64,000 nt of DNA from Planococcus rifietoensis (GTDB taxonomy: Bacteria; Bacillota; Bacilli; Bacillales_A; Planococcaceae). The notes below the pieces were generated by a model. That model worked only from the letters and a program-made list of their open reading frames with translations. It did not search any database and had not been told where the DNA came from. The position numbers and the translations under genes are program-made. Location of the stretch: positions 62,001-126,000 of the forward strand of contig NZ_CP013659.2 in the NCBI RefSeq assembly GCF_001465795.2. Direction: 5' to 3'. Below, in pieces: positions 35,001-41,184 of the stretch; the first letter of the stretch is position 1; each line of letters begins with the position of its first letter.

Positions 35001-35257
35001 TGCTGCTGAATGCCAAAGACCCGGCGAAAAAAGAATTCACGGGCGATTTGCAAAAAGACGGCATCGCGGCGAGCATGACCGTTGAAGGCATAAAAGCCGC
35101 AGCGGTTCTTGAGAATTCAAATGGAAAAGAACTTGAATCGATGGGACTGGACAGCAGCAAGCTTTATTCATGGGAAGCATGGGAGCTGCCGCAGACACAG
35201 GAACGCTTGAAAGAGTCCTATTACATTTTGCAAGAAACGTTCAAAAATACTGAGTGA
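32096..35257 (+). CDS. Large membrane-anchored extracellular protein with glycosidase-like core
   Basis: 1053 residues. An N-terminal hydrophobic helix (about 4-24) without a clear cleavage site suggests anchoring. Residues about 30-170 resemble a small alpha/beta domain (LNVAIVDKT, YDLIYLADAYGVYE). Residues about 400-780 look like a GH2/GH5-type barrel: NAIRVYTLHPPAFYEAL, YHGVWIDEGP, GWMIGIEW with Glu545, and LLIAEFGVPASRG with Glu696, a plausible acid/base and nucleophile pair. The last 250 residues look like a beta-rich carbohydrate-binding or DOMON-like domain. The protein is very acidic. TTG start with AGAGGA 7 bp upstream. No characterised relative is known to me; substrate and activity are inference. 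Confidence 0.75.
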   Translation: MKKTFIGAAIVVLLLLSPFLIWLFQGSEPLNVAIVDKTVPTENYREHKGLTWILNHNRYVKEDESDYRADTDYFGFMPNENDKDYEIRGIEELGSGYDLIYLADAYGVYEDDLPWQEAKGERSELIYGGLEMAEWQAIKQQVINKGSDLVVEFNTFASPTDAAVSTDMEEFLGIKWSGWSGRYFPDLAGAEVPAWIVQNYEQEAEDWQFTGGGFVLVEDASGEIVVLSEERGDIENAGLHVKFTEPGQTAFGLQESPTFDYWFDINEVQGQTEVLAEYEWSLGEKGQAALSERGIPENFPAVMYTTVNDADVYYFAGDFVDVEDVPSFYQYGGLAKMRDWMSFGGNDSFYWKTYVPMMESILADSSGKERETPSQVSSAAEKDGISYPSRVNGEQFEVFEDGEWKEFTVKGVNMGMAKPGTFPGEAAITREEYDRWFKAIGEMNANAIRVYTLHPPAFYEALAKYNESAETPLYVYHGVWIDEGPLEETLDAFTPEITERFQQEMKKVADAVHGDAEVDEEPGHASGTYTADISDYVIGWMIGIEWYPFTVDEMNRKYPDLGEFSGTYIETEDANPMEYWIAEQLEVLAAYEYETYDSMRPLSFTNWVTTDNVDQPSEPSEQEDLATVDPNHIRTIGELDEVGMFASYHVYPYYPDFLNLEEKYTEFIDHRGERNNYAGYLRDLNESHDMPLLIAEFGVPASRGMTHKNPFGWNQGFISESEQGEIASRLYEDILEEGMLGGLVFTWQDEWFKRTWNTMDYDNPDERPFWSNAQTNEQQFGLLSFDRHKVKVDGKDDWQDGSPLYEKEQGALRSLSMDSDERYVYVKAEFDPQQEWWNEDRLNLYFSVREDQGIEVADSFLADFELTIDGEESAINVAGDYDTFYYDYYEQLKMIPKEPNIENNFHPMRLALNKEFTRPDTGEVYPFEYYETGKLRFGIADPEADQYDSLNDYYYSEETGILEIRIPWMLLNAKDPAKKEFTGDLQKDGIAASMTVEGIKAAAVLENSNGKELESMGLDSSKLYSWEAWELPQTQERLKESYYILQETFKNTE

Positions 35258-35261
35258 AGAA

Positions 35262-35336
35262 AAGACCCAATACCGGGCTGCCCCAGAACCGTTAGGAACA
35301 ACTAACGGCCTTGAGGCAGTTCGTACTGGGTCTTTT
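35262..35336 (+). terminator. Branched terminator after the 1053-residue gene
   Basis: Outer stem AAGACCCAATA with TACTGGGTCTT, and inside it a perfect hairpin CCGTTAG/CTAACGG (35289-35308). A T run follows the outer stem. Confidence 0.75.
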
Positions 35337-35379
35337 TTATGGTGAACAGCTTCGGCTATTTCATTTACGAAAAAACAAT

Positions 35380-35430
35380 TGAAAATAATTCTCATTTAGT
35401 TATTGAAAGTGGTTTTTATTCTGCTATACT
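35380..35430 (+). promoter_or_regulatory. Promoter of the siderophore-binding gene with upstream Fur-like box
   Basis: TTGAAA (35403-35408), 16 bp, TATACT (35425-35430). Just upstream, TGAAAATAATTCTCA (35380-35394) matches the 7-1-7 Fur box with two mismatches. Confidence 0.65.
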
Positions 35431-35446
35431 AATAAATGTGGTTAAG

Positions 35447-35461
35447 TGATAATGATTATCA
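35447..35461 (+). promoter_or_regulatory. Perfect Fur box
   Basis: TGATAATGATTATCA is an exact 7-1-7 match to the Bacillus Fur consensus. It lies just after the promoter, so iron-bound Fur should block early transcription. Confidence 0.85.
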
Positions 35462-35575
35462 GTATCATCTGATCATTGAAGGGAGCGATTTTTCAAGAGT
35501 TACCGAAGAAAGATTACATAATGCACAACGGATGTCCATCATCCAATAATTTCAATAGAAGAGGAGACGGAAAAA

Positions 35576-36526
35576 ATGAAGAAATGGATAACGGCAATTT
35601 TAGTAGCAATGATGTTTGCAGTTCTTGCAGCTTGTGGGGCAGAAGAAGAGGCGACAGACAGCCAAACGGCGGATGCACAAACAACGGAAACGGTTAAAGT
35701 GACGCATGAACTGGGTGAGACGGAAGTACCGAAAAACCCTGAAAAAGTCGTCGTATTCGATTTTGGGATTCTGGATACACTTGATCAATTGGGAGTAGAA
35801 TCTGTTGCAGGCGTTGCACAAGGGAATATTCCTACATATTTGGAGCAATACGAAGACACTGAGAAATACGAAAACATCGGCACATTGAAAGAAGCAGATT
35901 TTGAAGCGATCCACGCTATGGATCCGGACTTGATCATTATCTCCGGGCGCCAAGCGGAAATGTATAACGAGTTCAGCGACATCGCACCGACTATTCACTT
36001 AGGCGTAGATACAACAGATTATATGAACTCGTTCACAACGAATATGGAAACGGTCGGGGAAATTTTTGGCAAAGAAGCGGAAGTTGAAGAAGAGCTTGCA
36101 GCCATCAACGAGCAAATCGAAGGCATTAAAGAGAAAACAGCGACTTCTGATGAAAAAGGCTTGATCGTTCTGGCCAATGAAGGAAAAGTCAGCGCATACG
36201 GAGCAGCTTCACGCTTCGGTATCATCCATGACGTGTTTGGCGTCAAACAAGCGGACGAAGGCATCGAAGCGTCTACGCATGGCCAAAGCATCACGTATGA
36301 ATACATCCTCGATACGAACCCGGACATGATGTTTGTCGTCGACCGCAATGCAGCAGTCGGCAATGACGCAAGCGCGAAAGATTCATTGGAAAATGAATTG
36401 GTCCAGAAAACGAATGCTTATCAAAACGATAAGATCATTTATTTGGATCCGGATTACTGGTACCTATCCGGCGGTGGGCTGCAGTCTGTCAGCGAAATGG
36501 TCAATGCCATCGAATCTGCATTTTGA
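35576..36526 (+). CDS. Iron-siderophore ABC transporter substrate-binding lipoprotein
   Basis: 316 residues. A lipoprotein signal ends in VLAAC (Cys20). The rest is a class III binding protein joined by a long helix, of the FhuD/YclQ type: TEVPKNPEKVVVFDFGILDTLDQLG, MDPDLIIISGRQ and YLSGGGLQSVSEMV. YclQ-type proteins bind catecholate siderophores such as petrobactin. Regulation by iron is indicated by a perfect Fur box. No permease or ATPase gene is next to it, so it must use a transporter encoded elsewhere. The leader from promoter to ATG is about 140 bp. Confidence 0.92.
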   Translation: MKKWITAILVAMMFAVLAACGAEEEATDSQTADAQTTETVKVTHELGETEVPKNPEKVVVFDFGILDTLDQLGVESVAGVAQGNIPTYLEQYEDTEKYENIGTLKEADFEAIHAMDPDLIIISGRQAEMYNEFSDIAPTIHLGVDTTDYMNSFTTNMETVGEIFGKEAEVEEELAAINEQIEGIKEKTATSDEKGLIVLANEGKVSAYGAASRFGIIHDVFGVKQADEGIEASTHGQSITYEYILDTNPDMMFVVDRNAAVGNDASAKDSLENELVQKTNAYQNDKIIYLDPDYWYLSGGGLQSVSEMVNAIESAF

Positions 36527-36530
36527 GTAT

Positions 36531-36557
36531 AAAAGCCCCGGCATTCCCGGGGCTTTT
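36531..36557 (+). terminator. Rho-independent terminator after the binding-protein gene
   Basis: AAAAGCCCCGG pairs with CCGGGGCTTTT, followed by T. Confidence 0.88.
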
Positions 36558-36583
36558 TCTCAATCATAAGGAGGAATAGAGAT

Positions 36584-37219
36584 ATGGAACAAATCAATTC
36601 TTATATCAATAAAGTGTTTGTCGAGCAAGACGAGGTGCTGGAAGGAGTGCTTGCCGCCATTAACGCACAAGGCATGCGGCCGATTTCGGTATCGCCAGCG
36701 TCCGGAAAACTGCTGACGATGCTCGTGGCGATGACGGAAGCGGAACGGGTATTGGAAATCGGCGCACTTGGCGGCTATAGTGGGATTTGCCTGGCGCGAG
36801 GCTTTGGCGAAAAAGGCCATTTGACTTCGCTGGAACTGGAGCAGGACTATGCGGAACTGGCAAGCGCCCATCTGGCAAAAGCGGGATTCAGTGGGCAAGT
36901 CGATTATTTGACTGGCCCTGCCTTGGAGAGCTTGGCGCAATTGAAAAACGACGGACGAACATTCGATTTCTTTTTCATCGATGCCGACAAGGAGAATTAC
37001 GAAAATTATTTAGCCGCTTGCTTGGAGCTTGCAGAAAACGGGGCATTGATTGTCGCCGATAATGTATTAGCAGGGGGAAGTGTGGCAGATGCGGGCATTC
37101 AGCGCCAGCATACCGAAGCGATGAAGAAGTTCAACGAAACGGCTGCAAGGCATCCGCAATTGGAGTCGATCCTGCTGCCGGTCGGCGATGGATTGCTCGT
37201 GTCGAGAGTGAAAAAATGA
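36584..37219 (+). CDS. SAM-dependent O-methyltransferase (CCoAOMT-like)
   Basis: 211 residues of methyltransferase family 3: VLEIGALGGYSGICLARGF is the SAM-binding glycine loop, TSLELEQDYAELA the acidic ribose-binding strand, and FDFFFIDADKENYENYL the metal and catalytic Asp region. Caffeoyl-CoA-type enzymes use catechol-like substrates with a divalent ion. The target here is unknown. AAGGAGG precedes the ATG. Single gene between two terminators. Confidence 0.9.
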   Translation: MEQINSYINKVFVEQDEVLEGVLAAINAQGMRPISVSPASGKLLTMLVAMTEAERVLEIGALGGYSGICLARGFGEKGHLTSLELEQDYAELASAHLAKAGFSGQVDYLTGPALESLAQLKNDGRTFDFFFIDADKENYENYLAACLELAENGALIVADNVLAGGSVADAGIQRQHTEAMKKFNETAARHPQLESILLPVGDGLLVSRVKK

Positions 37220-37221
37220 CA

Positions 37222-37255
37222 AAAGGACGGAAGGCGTGAGAGCCTTCCGTCCTTT
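37222..37255. terminator. Terminator between converging genes
   Basis: AAAGGACGGAAGGC pairs with GCCTTCCGTCCTTT. The T run is better on the minus strand, so it mainly ends the esterase gene. Confidence 0.75.
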
Positions 37256-37276
37256 GCTCGATAAATAGAGCAGAAT

Positions 37277-38020
37277 TTATTCGTATTTGCGGAAAAAGGC
37301 GAGCGTGCCGTCGATGATCCGTTGTTGGTCGTGATCAAGCGTCGCCACATGGTAGCTATCCGGCATTTCGATAAGGTCTTTTTCTTCAGATGAAATATGC
37401 TCGAAAATGAATGTTGAATTAGCCGGTGGAACGACATGGTCTTCCGGCGAGACGAACAGCAGGGTAGGGCAATGGATGGCCGACAGGTTTTTTCGGACCA
37501 AATCCATGAAGGGCAGGATCTCCTTAACGGAAGCGACCGGTGTTTTGTCGTAGGCAAGCTCAGTGATTCCCGGTTTTTTGATATCGGATCCGATGGCGTC
37601 CAAAAAGCGCACATCCTGCAACTCCTTAACGCCCTCCATGTCTGGAACTTCAACAGCAGCGTTGATCAAGGAAATGGCAACGATCTCCGGATGGTTTTCC
37701 GCCATATAAAGTGCGAGAGTGCCGCCCATCGACAAGCCAGCCACGAAAATCTTATCGCAGCGCTCCGACAGCCAAGCGTAGGCCTCCTCGACAGAAGCGA
37801 TCCAGTCCTGATACGTGCTGGTTTCCATATCTTCATAATGCGTCCCATGCCCTTTAAGGCGCGGGGCATAGACGCTATATCCTTCGTTCGCGAAAGCCTC
37901 AGCAAGCGGGCGCATGCTTTGAGTCGTGCCGGTAAAGCCGTGGGATACGAGAATCCCTGTTTTCCCGCCTTCGGAAATAAACGGCTCTGCGCCGGGAAGA
38001 ACATCAAAATGGTGTGTCAT
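37277..38020 (-). CDS. Carboxylesterase of the Est30/monoacylglycerol lipase type
   Basis: 247 residues, alpha/beta hydrolase. GLSMGGTLALYMAENHP carries the nucleophile Ser in GxSxG, the Asp is likely in LFVSPEDHVVPPAN and the His in MPDSYHVATLDHD; HGFTGTTQSMRPLA gives the oxyanion hole. Length and order match Geobacillus Est30, a soluble esterase for short and medium chains. ATG 38020 is used because AAAAGGAGG lies just upstream; an open frame of 25 more codons is not likely translated. Confidence 0.88.
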   Translation of the reverse strand: MTHHFDVLPGAEPFISEGGKTGILVSHGFTGTTQSMRPLAEAFANEGYSVYAPRLKGHGTHYEDMETSTYQDWIASVEEAYAWLSERCDKIFVAGLSMGGTLALYMAENHPEIVAISLINAAVEVPDMEGVKELQDVRFLDAIGSDIKKPGITELAYDKTPVASVKEILPFMDLVRKNLSAIHCPTLLFVSPEDHVVPPANSTFIFEHISSEEKDLIEMPDSYHVATLDHDQQRIIDGTLAFFRKYE

Positions 38021-38142
38021 CCAAAAACCTCCTTTTAGGTAGTCCTTAAGTATTCGTTGCTTTTTGGGAAAGTCCTGCCCATTCAACTGCCTCAAAAAGG
38101 AATGCTATACTAATGGAAGAATAATCAACTGGGGGAGATCGC

Positions 38143-38541
38143 GTGCAAAACGTACAGGAATATACGCAATTGATCGAGCAGTTCGAGAACGGCCCTTATT
38201 TCCAAATGCTCGGTTTTGAAATCGACCGGGTAGAGTATGGCAAGGCGTCCATACGTTTGAAGAAAAAACCTAAAAATGACAATATGCAAAATATGCTGCA
38301 CGGCGGCGCGATCATGTCGGGAATCGATATCGTCATGGGGCTTGCCTCGCGCTCGCTCGGAAGCGATGCGGTTTCGACGATTCAAATGGAAGTTCGTTTC
38401 ATCAAAAGCTTGGCGGAGGGAACGGCCATTTTCCACGCTGAAATGCTGCATCAGACGAACAGTACAGCGGTCCTCACAGGACGCGTTGTCAGTGATCAAG
38501 ATGAATTATTGGCCTATAGCACAGGCACGTTCAAATTATAA
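38143..38541 (+). CDS. PaaI-type hotdog-fold thioesterase
   Basis: 132 residues. The hotdog core NMLHGGAIMSGIDIVMGLASRS carries the HGG motif of PaaI thioesterases, followed by STIQMEVRFIKSLAEGT. These enzymes release CoA from aryl- or acyl-CoA. Start GTG with GGGGGAG upstream. Monocistronic with a good terminator. The physiological substrate is unknown. Confidence 0.87.
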   Translation: MQNVQEYTQLIEQFENGPYFQMLGFEIDRVEYGKASIRLKKKPKNDNMQNMLHGGAIMSGIDIVMGLASRSLGSDAVSTIQMEVRFIKSLAEGTAIFHAEMLHQTNSTAVLTGRVVSDQDELLAYSTGTFKL

Positions 38542-38551
38542 ATTGTGATCG

Positions 38552-38585
38552 CTCCTATTCGCTTCTAGCGAATAGGAGTTTTTTG
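38552..38585 (+). terminator. Rho-independent terminator after thioesterase gene
   Basis: CTCCTATTCGC pairs with GCGAATAGGAG, followed by six T. Confidence 0.9.
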
Positions 38586-38611
38586 ATTGGCTGCAATTGG
38601 AAGCCGTTCTC

Positions 38612-38666
38612 TTGACCCACCAGCCGCGGCTTGTTATAATTACTTTTAATTAAAGATATTTTAATT
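38612..38666 (+). promoter_or_regulatory. Promoter and operator of the MhqR-like operon
   Basis: TTGACC (38612-38617), 17 bp, TATAAT (38635-38640). A dyad AATTAAA-GATAT-TTTAATT (38648-38666) covers the expected start site. Autorepression by the MarR protein encoded next is inference. Confidence 0.7.
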
Positions 38667-38689
38667 CGAAGTAAAGAGGTGAAATATAA

Positions 38690-39169
38690 ATGGAGTTCTC
38701 CAACCAAAACCTGAAAGCTGTAACGGTTTTGATTCGCGCTGCGGATGCGGTCCATGATGCCATTAAACGCGACGTGGCGGGATACGGCTTGAATGCGACC
38801 GAATTCTCGGTGCTCGAACTGCTCTATCATCAAGGCCGGCAACCGATACAGGCAATCGGCAAGAGAGTGTTGATTGCAAGCAGCAGCATCACCTATGTGG
38901 TCGATAAGCTGGAGCACAAGGGCTATGTCGAACGGGAAGCGTGCAAAGAAGACCGGCGCGTGACTTATGCGCTTTTGACGGACGACGGCCAGGAATTGAT
39001 GAAGCGGATTTTTCCTGAACATGAACGGCAGATGGATAAAGTGTTTGCCGGACTTGGGCAAGAGGAAGTAGTGGAGTTGATTGAGAAGCTGAAAAAAGTC
39101 GGCTACGAGGCACAAGACAGTATGGAACCGAAAGATAGAATATTAAAAGACAAGGAGCGGTATGCATGA
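38690..39169 (+). CDS. MarR family regulator (MhqR-like)
   Basis: 159 residues with a MarR winged helix: LNATEFSVLELLYHQG, IQAIGKRVLIASSSITYVVDKLEHKG (recognition helix) and the wing KEDRRVTYALLTDDG. It shares one reading overlap (ATGA at 39166-39169) with a ring-cleaving dioxygenase. That arrangement and its sequence resemble MhqR of B. subtilis, which controls hydroquinone-detoxifying dioxygenases and is released by quinone stress. The regulatory site is predicted over the start site of transcription. Confidence 0.85.
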   Translation: MEFSNQNLKAVTVLIRAADAVHDAIKRDVAGYGLNATEFSVLELLYHQGRQPIQAIGKRVLIASSSITYVVDKLEHKGYVEREACKEDRRVTYALLTDDGQELMKRIFPEHERQMDKVFAGLGQEEVVELIEKLKKVGYEAQDSMEPKDRILKDKERYA

Positions 39170-40149
39170 ACGAATTGAAAGGGATCCACCATGTAACGGC
39201 GATTACGAGCAGCGCCGAGAAGAATTATGAATTTTTCACGTATGTATTGGGCATGAGATTGGTCAAGAAAACGGTGAACCAAGATGATATCCAAACCTAT
39301 CACTTGTTTTTCGCTGACGATAAAGGCTCAGCCGGGACTGATATGACTTTCTTTGATTTTCCGGGAATCCCGAAAGGCTCTCACGGCACGAACGAAATTT
39401 ACAAGACAGCTTTCCGGGTACCGACGGATGAAGCGCTTAGCTATTGGGAAAAACGTTTCGACAAATACGAAGTGCAGCATACGGCCATAACCGAGCAATT
39501 CGGCGTCAAAACTTTGTCGTTCACAGACTTCGATGACCAGCAGTATATGCTCGTATCGGATGAGAACAATGAAGGCGTACAGGCAGGCACGCCGTGGCAG
39601 CAAGGCCCGGTCCCGCTTGAATTTGCCATTACCGGCCTTGGCCCGATCCATATCCGCATCGGGCAATTCGATTACTTGAAGGAAGTGCTCGAAAAGGCGA
39701 TGCATATGAAAGAAATCGCTGAAGAAGGATCGCTTCATCTGTTCGAGATGGGCGAAGGCGGCAACGGTGCGCAAGTGATTGTCGAACATAATGCAGAATT
39801 GCCATCCGGCCAGCAAGGTTTTGGCACGGTGCATCACGCCGCGTTCCGCGTGGCGGATCGCGAAGCATTGAACGAATGGACCAGCCATATGCAGGAAATC
39901 GGATTCTCGACTTCCGGCTATGTCGACCGCTTCTTCTTCGAATCATTGTATGCACGGGTCGCACCCGGTCTATTGTTCGAATGGGCAACGGATGGCCCGG
40001 GCTTCATGGGCGACGAGCCATATGAAACACTTGGGGAGAAACTCTCTTTGCCGCCGTTTTTGGAACCGAAGCGCGAACAGATCGAAAGCATGGTGCGGCC
40101 GATTGATACGGTGCGCAGCACGAAGGATATCGAAAAAGAATACCTATAA
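39166..40149 (+). CDS. Ring-cleaving VOC dioxygenase (MhqA/MhqO-like)
   Basis: 327 residues, two VOC modules. Metal ligands are visible as His in GIHHVTAI, His in GFGTVHHAAF and Glu in LLFEWATDGPGF, the usual set of this family. MhqA and MhqO in B. subtilis cleave methyl-hydroquinone-type compounds and belong to the MhqR regulon. Co-transcribed and overlapping by 4 bp with the MarR gene before it. Unlike the CatE-like protein at 5.4 kb, its metal site is complete. Confidence 0.87.
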   Translation: MNELKGIHHVTAITSSAEKNYEFFTYVLGMRLVKKTVNQDDIQTYHLFFADDKGSAGTDMTFFDFPGIPKGSHGTNEIYKTAFRVPTDEALSYWEKRFDKYEVQHTAITEQFGVKTLSFTDFDDQQYMLVSDENNEGVQAGTPWQQGPVPLEFAITGLGPIHIRIGQFDYLKEVLEKAMHMKEIAEEGSLHLFEMGEGGNGAQVIVEHNAELPSGQQGFGTVHHAAFRVADREALNEWTSHMQEIGFSTSGYVDRFFFESLYARVAPGLLFEWATDGPGFMGDEPYETLGEKLSLPPFLEPKREQIESMVRPIDTVRSTKDIEKEYL

Positions 40150-40159
40150 GAAAAATCCG

Positions 40160-40188
40160 GCACTGCTCACAATGGGCAGTGCTTTTTT
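40160..40188 (+). terminator. Rho-independent terminator after dioxygenase gene
   Basis: GCACTGC pairs with GCAGTGC, followed by six T. Confidence 0.85.
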
Positions 40189-40303
40189 ATGAGAAGACAA
40201 AGAGGAAAGAATGTCCAAAAAACTGAAATAATGGGACGATTTTGGGAACTTATTCCACTTATGTTCGTAAGTATAGATAGTACAAGGGAAGGGGAGAAGG
40301 GCA

Positions 40304-40603
40304 ATGCCGAAATGCCAAAATTGCGGAACAACATGGACATGGGGACAGACCGTCTGCCGCCTGTTCACACTTGGGGAGAGCTTACCTTGCCCGTCTTGCA
40401 GGCAGGAGCAATTCATGACGATGGAATCGCGGAAAAAGACCAGTTTGTTTGTCTTTGCCGCTCCGCTCATCATGTTTATTTCGGTCGCTTTCGGTATTGA
40501 CCCGTTCGTTTCCCTCGCCCTGTTCCTGGCTTCCTTTTTAGTGATCATGGGCATCTACCCATTTTTTATCGAATTGACAGACGAGCGTGGGCCGATGTGG
40601 TGA
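40304..40603 (+). CDS. TIGR04104-type membrane protein with CxxC-x20-CxxC zinc ribbon
   Basis: 99 residues. CQNCGTTW at the start and CPSCRQEQF about 20 residues later form a four-cysteine metal site. Two membrane helices follow (about 45-62 and 66-86), and a short tail ends DERGPMW. This spacing is the hallmark of a small Bacillales family of unknown function. The ribosome site AAGGGGAGAAGG is strong. It lies alone upstream of the riboflavin leader. Confidence 0.75.
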   Translation: MPKCQNCGTTWTWGQTVCRLFTLGESLPCPSCRQEQFMTMESRKKTSLFVFAAPLIMFISVAFGIDPFVSLALFLASFLVIMGIYPFFIELTDERGPMW

Positions 40604-40669
40604 CTGGTGAAATCCGAGTTTCTTTATAGGGAATGAGTTGGCTGTGGGCGACAAATGAAGATTCTTTTC

Positions 40670-40698
40670 TGGACAGCCCCTGAAGCTTGCGCTAAACT
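40670..40698 (+). promoter_or_regulatory. Likely promoter of the riboflavin operon
   Basis: TGGACA (40670-40675), 17 bp, TAAACT (40693-40698). Transcription would start about 13 bases before the first FMN aptamer. No comparably good promoter is seen between the two aptamers. Confidence 0.6.
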
Positions 40699-40718
40699 TA
40701 CAGATAATCATCTATAGC

Positions 40719-40843
40719 GTTCTTCGGGGTCGGGTGAAATTCCCAATCGACGGTAACGGAGCAATCCGAAGCCCGTGAGCCTTTCGGGGCAGGATTTGGT
40801 GCAAGTCCAAAGCCGACAGTTAAAGTCTGGATGGGAGAAGAAC
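40719..40843 (+). promoter_or_regulatory. FMN riboswitch (RFN element), copy 1
   Basis: Complete RFN aptamer: closing stem GTTCTTC with GAAGAAC, GGGTGAAATTCCCAATCGAC, GCCCGTGAGC, GATTTGGTGCAAGTCCAAA, GCCGACAGT and GTCTGGATGGGAGAAG. FMN binding favours the terminator that follows at 40894. This copy has its own full expression platform, separate from copy 2. Confidence 0.95.
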
Positions 40844-40893
40844 CGTCAAGCAGCCTACTAGCAATCGCTTAGGTTTATTTGATATGAACTTTC

Positions 40894-40928
40894 AAGGCCC
40901 CTTTCTTTTTATGGAAGGGGCCTTTTTT
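40894..40928 (+). terminator. Terminator of FMN riboswitch copy 1
   Basis: AAGGCCCCTTTC pairs with GGAAGGGGCCTT and six T follow. Lies between the two aptamers. Confidence 0.9.
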
Positions 40929-40957
40929 GCATACTATGGATGATCAACTGAATAGTA

Positions 40958-41082
40958 TTCCTTCGGGGTCGGGTGAAATTCCCAATCGACGGTAACGAAG
41001 CAATTCGAAGCCCGTGAGCCTTTCGGGGCAGGATTTGGTGCAAGTCCAAAGCCGACAGTTAGAGTCTGGATGGGAGAAGGAA
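40958..41082 (+). promoter_or_regulatory. FMN riboswitch (RFN element), copy 2
   Basis: Second complete aptamer, nearly identical to copy 1 and 239 bases further on. Its closing stem is TTCCTTC with GAAGGAA, different in sequence from copy 1 but again paired. Inside, CGAA (40996-40999) with TTCG (41004-41007) replaces CGGA with TCCG of copy 1, a pair-preserving change. Followed by its own terminator and then ribD. Confidence 0.95.
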
Positions 41083-41132
41083 GAACACGGAAATTATAGA
41101 GTTTTCTATAGTTCTATTTCCTATTGTCTTCT

Positions 41133-41163
41133 AACCCATTGGCTAATCAATGGGTTTTTATTT
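41133..41163 (+). terminator. Terminator of FMN riboswitch copy 2
   Basis: AACCCATTG pairs with CAATGGGTT, followed by a T-rich run, 20 bp before the ribD ribosome site. Confidence 0.88.
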
Positions 41164-41184
41164 TGTTCTGAAAGGTGTGATCAA

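Noticed and set aside
41014..41184. Upstream extension of ribD into the second FMN aptamer
   Set aside because: The region is the riboswitch and its terminator; GTG 41185 has a good ribosome site and gives the normal RibD length.
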